Below are positions 1 through 5,800 of a stretch of DNA of 6,829 nucleotides, one piece after another. Source of the stretch: CAYJLW01 sp964370965 (GTDB taxonomy: Bacteria > Actinomycetota > Acidimicrobiia > UBA2766); assembly GCA_964370965.1 (NCBI GenBank), contig CAYJLW010000126.1, forward strand, positions 1 to 6,829, read 5' to 3'. Made by a program: the position numbers and the translations under genes. Below the pieces are notes generated by a model. That model made no database searches, was not told the DNA's origin, and was given only the letters and a program-made list of their open reading frames with translations. Position 1 is the stretch's first letter. Each line of letters opens with the position of its first letter.

Positions 1-1772
1 GCGCACTCGCCCTGGCCGAGTTGGACCTCGTAGGCGCCGGTCTCGTCCCAGTCGACGTAGGCCTCTGGATCGGTGTCGTAGTCGGGGACGTTGTCGAAGG
101 CCGCCAGGGCGGCGCCGAGGGCGTCGGTGCCGGCACGGCCGGACCAGGAGCGGAAGTCCTCTCCCGCCTCACGCTCGGTCTCGAAACGGGCCACGAGAGC
201 GACGACAGCCTCTGGGATGCGTTTGGCAGGGAGCTTGCCCACCTTGCGCCCGAAGACGGCTCCGGCGTCGCCGATGCCTCCGCCGACGAGGGTCTGGTAG
301 CCGGGGGCGGAGCGCTCGTGGAGGCGGCGCTCCATTCCGAAGAAGCCCACGTCGGCGAGATGGTGCTGGCCGCAGGAGTTGGAGCAGCCGGAGATGTTGA
401 TGCGCACCGGGGCGGTGCCGAGGCCGGCGTCCTGGAGGCCCGATCGGATCGCTCGGGCGAGGCCGCGGGACTGCGTCATCGCCAGGTTGCAGGTGTCGGC
501 GCCCGGGCAGGACACCGGGTCGGCGGCGGCGTGGGCATCGGCCTCGCCGAGGCCGACGGCGTCGAGTCGGGCGAAGAGCTCTCCGAGGCGCCCGCCCGGG
601 ATGCCCCGGAGGACGAAGTTCTGGCGGTTGGTGGTCCGGCAGTCGGAGCCGAAGTCCTCGACGACGTCGGCGAGGCCCAGGAACTGGGCGGCCGTGACGT
701 CTCCGAGGGGCAGGGTGACGTACGCCGCCGTGAGGCCGTCACGCGTGACGACGACGTTGGTTTCCACCCAGCGGGCGAAGGCGGCGTTGCCGTTCGGTTG
801 CGGGAGGGCTGCCGGTGCGCCCGCCGGCCGGGCCGGCAGGTGGGCGTCCACCCGGGCCACGACGTCGGGGATCCCGGCGTTGACGCCGCTCACGGCGATC
901 ACGGCACGGCGCTCAGCGACGACCTTCTCGCGCAGGGCGTCGATGCCGATCTTGTCCACGAGCCACTTGAGTCGCGCCCGGTTGCGGTTCTTGCGCTCGC
1001 CCTCGCGGTCGAAGACACGCATCACGGCCTCGACGGTGATGAGGACGTCCTCGGGTCGGGTGAAGTCCTCGAGGGGGAGCGCCTCGTGCGGTGTGGGCCC
1101 GAGGCCGCCTCCCAGGATGATGCGGAACCCGGCCTCTCCGGTCTCGGGGTGGCGGACGGCGATCACGCCCACGTCGTTGATGGCACCCTGGCCACAGTCC
1201 TGGACGCAGCCGGAGAAGTTGATCTTGAACTTGCGGGGGAGGCGCTGGGCGATCGGGTTGCGCAGGAAATGGTCGGTGACGGCCTGGCCCCAGGCTGTGA
1301 CGTCGAGGATCTCCTCGGGGCAGCCGCCCGCGAGATGGCAGGCGGCGACGTTGCGGACGGTGTCGCCGCAGGCCTCCCGGGTCGTGAGGCCGACGGAGGC
1401 GACCCAGCGCATGACGGTCGGGACCTCTTCGATGCGTACGAGGTGGAACTGCAGGTTCTGGCGGGTCGTGATGTGGCCGAAGCCGCGGGACTTCTCGTCG
1501 GCGATCTTCGCCATCACCCGGAGGCCCTCTGCCGTGACGACGCCCTGGGGGACCTTGACGCGCACCATCTGGAGGCGTGTCTCGCCCCGGATGCCGTAGA
1601 TGCCGTTGCAGAGACGGATGCGCCGGAAGTCCTCCTCGTCCAGCGTCCCGGCGTCGCGCTCGGCGCTGTAGCGCTCGAAGTCGCGGGTCTCGGCCTCCTC
1701 GACCTCGGGGACGGCGGTGAGGTCGACGACGACGTCGGCGGCGGTGGCGGGGCGGGCGTAGACCTGTGTCAT
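1..1772 (-). CDS. nirA: Ferredoxin-type sulfite/nitrite reductase (siroheme, 4Fe-4S), C-terminus cut by window edge
   Basis: The frame is open from an ATG at 1772 to the left edge, giving 590 visible residues. Family knowledge: these enzymes carry out the six-electron reduction of sulfite to sulfide (or nitrite to ammonia) on a siroheme coupled to a [4Fe-4S] cluster in the cytoplasm. Seen: two homologous halves. The C-half has the cluster set C422-X5-C428 and C463-X3-C467 (ISGCSNSCGQH). The N-half has ITTRQNLQFH (about 101–110), the basic stretch PRKFKINFSG (K181, K183) expected near the substrate, and also a full C145-X5-C151 and C189-X3-C193 set. Y59 and C135 (EACGD) may match the Tyr–Cys pair known in mycobacterial NirA. 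The start overlaps the cysH stop as TGATG with a GGAGGTG ribosome site just upstream, so translation is probably coupled. Pairing with cysH argues for sulfite rather than nitrite as substrate. At 590 residues it already exceeds the usual length of about 550–570, so little is probably missing. Confidence 0.93.
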   Translation of the reverse strand, partial: MTQVYARPATAADVVVDLTAVPEVEEAETRDFERYSAERDAGTLDEEDFRRIRLCNGIYGIRGETRLQMVRVKVPQGVVTAEGLRVMAKIADEKSRGFGHITTRQNLQFHLVRIEEVPTVMRWVASVGLTTREACGDTVRNVAACHLAGGCPEEILDVTAWGQAVTDHFLRNPIAQRLPRKFKINFSGCVQDCGQGAINDVGVIAVRHPETGEAGFRIILGGGLGPTPHEALPLEDFTRPEDVLITVEAVMRVFDREGERKNRNRARLKWLVDKIGIDALREKVVAERRAVIAVSGVNAGIPDVVARVDAHLPARPAGAPAALPQPNGNAAFARWVETNVVVTRDGLTAAYVTLPLGDVTAAQFLGLADVVEDFGSDCRTTNRQNFVLRGIPGGRLGELFARLDAVGLGEADAHAAADPVSCPGADTCNLAMTQSRGLARAIRSGLQDAGLGTAPVRINISGCSNSCGQHHLADVGFFGMERRLHERSAPGYQTLVGGGIGDAGAVFGRKVGKLPAKRIPEAVVALVARFETEREAGEDFRSWSGRAGTDALGAALAAFDNVPDYDTDPEAYVDWDETGAYEVQLGQGEC

Positions 1773-2476
1773 CACTGCACCTCCGTGCAGGGGCTGTGGA
1801 GGCCGCACTCGAGCTTGTCCTGTCCGGCCCAACGGCCCGAGCGGGTGTCGCCGTCGAGCGGGCGTTCCGTGCAGGGGGCGCAGCCGATCGAGGGGTAGCC
1901 CCGGTCGTGGAGGCGGTTGTAGGGGACCCCGTGCAGGCGGGCATAGGTCCAGATCTGCTCCGACGTCCAAACGGCGAGGGGGGCGAACTTCACCATGTTC
2001 CAGCGCACGTCCCAGGCCACGGGCGTCACGTCGGCCCGCGTGGGGGACTGGTCGCGGCGGATGCCCGTGACCCAGGCGCGGTAGCCGGACAGGGCGCGCT
2101 CCATGGGTTCGAGCTTGCGGAGGGCGCAGCAGGTGTCGGGGTCCCGGCGGTAGAGGGCGGTGCCGTGGGCGCCGACATGGGCACCGATGCCGTCGCGGGG
2201 CCGCACGACCTCGAAACGGAGCTGCGGGTAGCGCCTCACGGCCCGGCGAACGGTCTCCTCGGTCTCGTGGAAGAGGTAGCCGGTGTCGATCGTGAACACC
2301 CGCAGGCCGGGCGCCACGCGTGAGGCGACGTCGACGAGCACCATGTCCTGAGCGGAGCACGCCAGGGTGAGCTCGTCGCCGAAGAGGTCGTGTGCGAAGC
2401 GGACGACGTCGGCCGGTTCGGCGCCGTCGAGCTCGGCGAGCATCGAGGGGACGGTCTCGGGTGCGAGGTCGAGCAC
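1772..2476 (-). CDS. cysH: Adenylyl-sulfate (APS) reductase, 4Fe-4S type
   Basis: The protein has 234 residues. Role: thioredoxin-dependent reduction of adenylyl sulfate to sulfite plus AMP in the cytoplasm, the step before the sulfite reductase encoded downstream. Seen: a nucleotide-binding start around LACSAQDMVLVD (38–49), FTIDTGYLFHET (61–72), the arginine-rich GIRRDQSPTR (138–147), a cysteine pair C116–C117, a second pair C199–C202 (GCAPCT) and the C-terminal catalytic ECGLH with C224. Family knowledge: the CC...CXXC set ligates a [4Fe-4S] cluster and marks enzymes that use APS. PAPS-specific enzymes such as E. coli CysH lack it. The start is a GTG at 2476, chosen because AGGAGG (2486–2491) lies 9 nt upstream and the protein then has the normal length. 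The stop TGA shares its A with the ATG of the reductase gene. Expression is probably controlled by the long leader described separately. Fusion or truncation is not seen. Confidence 0.95.
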   Translation of the reverse strand: MLDLAPETVPSMLAELDGAEPADVVRFAHDLFGDELTLACSAQDMVLVDVASRVAPGLRVFTIDTGYLFHETEETVRRAVRRYPQLRFEVVRPRDGIGAHVGAHGTALYRRDPDTCCALRKLEPMERALSGYRAWVTGIRRDQSPTRADVTPVAWDVRWNMVKFAPLAVWTSEQIWTYARLHGVPYNRLHDRGYPSIGCAPCTERPLDGDTRSGRWAGQDKLECGLHSPCTEVQ

Positions 2477-2485
2477 TGGGGGGTT

Positions 2486-2491
2486 CCTCCT
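2486..2491 (-). promoter_or_regulatory. Ribosome binding site of cysH
   Basis: On the minus strand AGGAGG stands 9 nt before the GTG at 2476. It fixes this start over downstream in-frame alternatives. It lies 17 nt beyond the 3' arm of the leader hairpin at 2509–2541, so that hairpin does not cover it directly. Confidence 0.7.
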
Positions 2492-2508
2492 GCGGAGTGT
2501 GCGAGCGG

Positions 2509-2541
2509 GCTGATCAGCGGGTGGTGATGTGGCTGATCAGC
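2509..2541 (-). repeat. Pair of identical 10-bp palindromes (GCTGATCAGC) forming a perfect hairpin in the cysH leader
   Basis: GCTGATCAGC occurs at 2509–2518 and 2532–2541, with centres 23 bp apart. A G flanks the left side of both copies and a G follows both on the plus strand, so 12 bp are identical. As RNA, the two copies can pair into a 10-bp stem with a 13-nt loop. As DNA, they look like two operator half-turn sites on roughly the same helix face. No U-run follows, so it is not a standard intrinsic terminator. The upstream copy contains the stop codon of the putative upstream ORF. Confidence 0.75.
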
Positions 2542-2592
2542 GACAGCGCATGCCGGGCAGGTAGGCACCCAAGAGCCAGCCCGCTGTGTCGC
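2509..2592 (-). promoter_or_regulatory. Putative attenuator-like structure with competing stems in the cysH 5' leader
   Basis: Stem A pairs GCGACACAGCG (2582–2592) with CGCTGTCGC (2540–2548): nine base pairs with a 2-nt bulge. Stem B is the 10-bp pairing of 2532–2541 with 2509–2518. The two share 2 nt at 2540–2541, so full formation of both is awkward. The 3' arm of stem A includes a UGU cysteine codon, the next-to-last codon of the putative upstream ORF. A ribosome paused there would cover the stem A 3' arm and the stem B 5' arm. This suggests cysteine-responsive control of cysH–nirA. The structures are read directly; the mechanism is inference. A protein-binding operator is the main alternative. 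Confidence 0.45.
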
Positions 2593-2662
2593 CCGCGCAG
2601 GGGCTCACGCTGGAACCCGGACCGGCCGGGGATCTCTCAGCGAAGCGGAACTGGTCAGACAT
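2537..2662 (-). CDS. Possible leaderless upstream ORF (41 aa) of the cysH operon
   Basis: An ATG at 2662 lies 8 nt after the -10 hexamer of the predicted promoter, so the transcript would begin at or within a few bases of the start codon. No Shine-Dalgarno is needed or seen. The frame runs 41 codons to a TGA at 2537–2539. The peptide starts MSDQFRFAER and ends AYLPGMRCR, with cysteines at residues 22 and 40. The last cysteine codon is UGU, one codon before the end, inside stem A, and the stop is inside stem B. Known background: in mycobacteria, short leaderless ORFs with cysteine codons act as cysteine-responsive attenuators before sulfur genes. Here there is no poly-cysteine run, so the match is only partial. 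A 41-codon open frame can arise by chance in GC-rich DNA; the promoter-to-ATG spacing and the hairpin overlap are what favour it. Confidence 0.4.
   Translation of the reverse strand: MSDQFRFAERSPAGPGSSVSPCAGDTAGWLLGAYLPGMRCR
2608..2642 (-). promoter_or_regulatory. Upstream stem-loop in the cysH leader
   Basis: On the minus strand CGCTG (2638–2642) can pair with CAGCG (2608–2612). Inside it CCCGG (2626–2630) pairs with CCGGG (2616–2620) around a 5-nt loop. It lies inside the putative upstream ORF, about 20 nt after the predicted transcript start. It fits no riboswitch class I know. GC-rich DNA forms such stems easily, so functional meaning is uncertain. Confidence 0.25.
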
Positions 2663-2670
2663 CGCCTTAC

Positions 2671-2699
2671 AGGCTAGCGGGGTGCGCGACGGCGGTCAA
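2671..2699 (-). promoter_or_regulatory. Predicted promoter of the cysH–nirA operon
   Basis: On the minus strand TTGACC (2694–2699) is followed after exactly 17 bp by TAGCCT (2671–2676). The -35 matches five of six bases of the housekeeping consensus, and the -10 fits TANNNT. A start around 2662–2665 gives a leader of nearly 190 nt before cysH and places the upstream ATG at or near the mRNA 5' end. This is the best promoter match I found in the intergenic region. Confidence 0.6.
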
Positions 2700-2730
2700 C
2701 GGGAAGACGGGTGCGCGGCGGCGGGCGTCT

Positions 2731-2751
2731 TATAGGACGATGCCGTACACT
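2731..2751 (+). promoter_or_regulatory. Candidate -10 region(s) for the subtilase gene
   Basis: Two relatively AT-containing hexamers stand out in otherwise very GC-rich DNA: TATAGG at 2731–2736 and TACACT at 2746–2751. TACACT fits TANNNT and would give a 5' UTR of about 50 nt. No convincing -35 lies 16–18 bp upstream of either, so the sigma factor and exact start cannot be stated. The region lies back to back with the cysH promoter. Confidence 0.3.
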
Positions 2752-2793
2752 CTGTGCGTCCCGGGGGACCAAGTGGGGGGGCGACGGCGATCC

Positions 2794-2799
2794 AGGGGG
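2794..2799 (+). promoter_or_regulatory. Ribosome binding site choosing the subtilase start
   Basis: AGGGGG lies 7 nt before the ATG at 2807. It supports that start over an in-frame GTG at 2711, which would put a non-signal extension of 32 residues before an otherwise good signal peptide. Confidence 0.55.
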
Positions 2800-2806
2800 C
2801 AGTGAC

Positions 2807-5800
2807 ATGGGGGCGTGCGCGTCAGGGTTCGGGTGGTGGCGTGTGGCGGCGACGGCTCTGATGGCTGTGATCGTGGGTGTGACGGGGGTGACGCCGGCCG
2901 GCGCGGACGTGCCGTACCCGGCGCCGCCGGCAGGCACGGACCCCGCCGACTACCCCGCCTACACGCACGTCGTAGGCCCAGAGGGCCTGCCGGAGGAATA
3001 CGACCACGACGACTACAAGTCGTCCTCCAAGCAGTCCGACAATCCCGCCCTCCGCGACCATCCCCAGCAACTCGACGGTGTGATCGGCCCCTCGCTGGAC
3101 AGAGCCTGGGAGACCACGACAGGCCGCCCCGACGTCCTGATCGCCGTCCTCGACTCCGGGATCATGTGGCGCGACGACGACATGGCGGACCTCGCCCGGA
3201 AGGCCCACGTGAACCTCGGGGAGGCCGTCCCGCCGTGCGGCGTCGGGAGCCGGGGCGACTGCAGCGGCGACGGCGTCTTCAACATCGCGGATTTCGGCGA
3301 CGTCGCCGATCGCAACGCCAACGGCCTCGCCGACCCCGAGGACCTCATCCTCGACCCCGCCTTCAGCGACGGCGTGGACGACGACGCCAACGGCTACGTC
3401 GACGACATCTCCGGCTGGGACTTCCTCTACGGCGACAACGATCCGCTCGACGAGGTGAACTACGGCCACGGCACCGGCGAGGCACAGGATTCCGCCGCCG
3501 AGGCAGGCAACGGCCACGGCGTGGGCACCTGCCCGAACTGCATGTTCCTGCCCGTGCGCGTCGGGGACTCCTTCATCACGGAGGCGCAGCGGTTCGCCGC
3601 CGGGGTCCTCTTCGCGCTCGACAGCGGCGCCCACGTCGTCCAGGAGGCGCTCGGCCTCCTCACGAACACGACCCAGACCCAACAGGCCGTCGACGCCGCC
3701 TACGACCGGGGAGTCCCCGTGGTGGCGAGCATGGCCGACGAGGCGTCCAAGCACCCGAACCTCCCCGTGAACCTCGAACGCACGATGGCGGTGAACTCGA
3801 TCACGGACACCGAATCCGAGCTCCTCGCCCCCGAGCAGTACCTCTCGCTGAACGGTTGCACGAACTACGGGGGGCACATCTTCGTGTCCGTACCCTCCGA
3901 CGGCTGCTCGTCGGAGGCCACGGGTCGTTCCTCCGGGATGATGGGCCTCCTCCAGTCCGCGGCGCGGGACGCGGTCGCCACGGGTGGGCTGGCGTCCTAT
4001 GGCGACCTCGCGGGAGATCCGCGCGTGCGTAACCCCATCTCGGCGAACGAGGCCTACCAGGTGTTCCGGGCGTCGGCCGACGACATCGACTTCTCGACAC
4101 CGGAACCGGGTCATCCGGAGACGGCGAACAACTTCTTCGTGGGCGCCCTTCTCGACTTCCTGCGGACCACGACCCGGTACCCGTCCACGAAGGGCTGGGA
4201 CGCCACCCACGGCTACGGCAGGGTGAACGCCCGCCGCATGGTCGAGATGGTCCGGGCCGGCGTCGTCCCCCCGGAGGCCGAGATCGACACCCCCCTCTGG
4301 TTCGACTACCTGCCCGTCTCCGGGGCCGTCCCCGTCACGGGTCGCGTGGCCGCCCTGCGGTCGGGCTCCTACTCCTACCGGGTCGAGTGGACGCCGGGCC
4401 TGCAGGCGCCGCCCTACCCGGGCGGCGACACCTGGCACGCCGTGGGCGAGGCCCACGGGCTCACGGCCCCCGTGGAGGGGACGCTCGCCACTCTCGACCT
4501 CGCCGACGTGGCGCGCGTGTTGCCGGGCGGGGGCGCCGGGGCGCCGCTGACGCCGGACGGCAGGCCCGACGAGGAGCGCTTCTCCGTGCGGATCCGCGTG
4601 GTCGTGACGACGGGTGACGCAGTCGACTGCGAGGGTGCCCGCGCCGCGGCCTGCGGCGTCGACCAGAAGCAGGTCTTCGTCCACGACGACCCCGACCTCG
4701 TGGACGGCTTCCCCGCTCGCGCCGTCGCCGGGTCCACGGGGGGCCCCGCCTTCGCGCAGCTCGACGGCGCCGGCGGCCCGGAGATGGTCATGGCGGACAA
4801 CGACGGCCTCGTGCATGCCTGGCACCCGGACGGCTCCGAGGCGCCGGGCTGGCCCACACACACGGAGCCGGCGTCGTGGTGGCCGGCGGCGAGCCCTACG
4901 GCGGAGGCCGACGGCATCGCCTGGCCGTACGCCTCGATCCTGGTGGGCACGCCGAACACGGCCGACCTCGACGGCGACGGCACGCCCGAGGTGGCGGTGG
5001 CGGACCTCGACGGCGAGGTGCACGTCTTCGAGCACGACGGCACGGCCCGGCCCGGCTTCCCCGTCGGGATCGACCGGCGCTTCTCCACCCAGGACGCCCG
5101 GAACCGCTTCAACCGCATGAAGCCCGGCATGGTGATGCCGCCCGTGGCCGCCGACCTGGACGCCGACGGCCGCCTCGAGCTCGTGGCGGGGGCGCTCGAC
5201 CGCCACGTCTACGCGTGGCACGAAGACGGCACGCCCGCGGCCGGGTTCCCCGTTCTCCTCGTCGACCCGGCCAAGGTCGCCGCCGTCGACCCGGTGTCCC
5301 ACCACGTGGCCTTCCGGGAGGACGCGGACCCCGAGCTCGGGGGTGAGATAGTGGCCGCCGCCGCCATCGGGGACCTCGACGGCGACGGTCGCCCCGAGAT
5401 CGTGATCGGCGCCCAGGAGCAGTACGAGGAGGCGCCCAACTACGGGCCTCTCCCGATCGGCGGGGGCAACACCCGCCTGTACGCGATCCGTCCCGACGGC
5501 GCCGCCCACACCGACGGCCCCGCGGACCCCGGGGGTCCGCTCCGGGTGGGCCGCCATCCGAACCCGCAGGCATACCTGCCGGGGTGGCCCGTGCGGATGG
5601 GCATGTTCCAGCTCGACATGCTGCCCTCCATCGGCGACGGGGTGAATGCCCCGGCGGCCATCGGGGACCTCGACGGCGACGGCGGCCCAGAGGTCGTGGC
5701 CACGGCGCCGTTGGCCCCTCTCTACGTCTGGAACCCGGACGGCACGAGCGCGTACGGCACGGACTTCCTGGGGAACGCCGTGACGGCGTCCAACGCCCCG

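Noticed and set aside
1..1772. Assignment as a dedicated nitrite reductase
   Set aside because: Sequence motifs alone do not separate the two activities, but the one-base overlap with cysH and absence of nitrate genes favour sulfite. The left neighbour is not visible, so this is not absolute.
21..1898. A 625-codon plus-strand frame opposite the sulfite reductase and the end of cysH
   Set aside because: It is antisense to two clear enzymes and crosses their junction. The product has low-complexity Gly/Val/Asp/Glu composition and no motif.
2509..2541. The 10-bp hairpin as an intrinsic terminator
   Set aside because: It is followed by CCCGCTCG with no U-run and lies just before the cysH ribosome site.
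2616..2642. A CTGAGAGATC stretch (minus strand) reminiscent of the thi-box of TPP riboswitches
   Set aside because: The second conserved TPP segment (ACCTGAT-like) and the expected helices are missing, and the downstream genes are for sulfur reduction, not thiamine.
2509..2662. A SAM-type riboswitch (SAM-I or SAM-IV) before the sulfur genes
   Set aside because: The conserved core segments around GAUGAAACCCGGCAACC or GGCAACCCUCC are not present, and no pseudoknotted four-way junction could be drawn.
2711..2806. An in-frame GTG at 2711 as start of the subtilase
   Set aside because: It would hide the signal peptide behind 32 extra residues and overlaps the likely promoter region. The ATG at 2807 has AGGGGG upstream and begins a good signal sequence.
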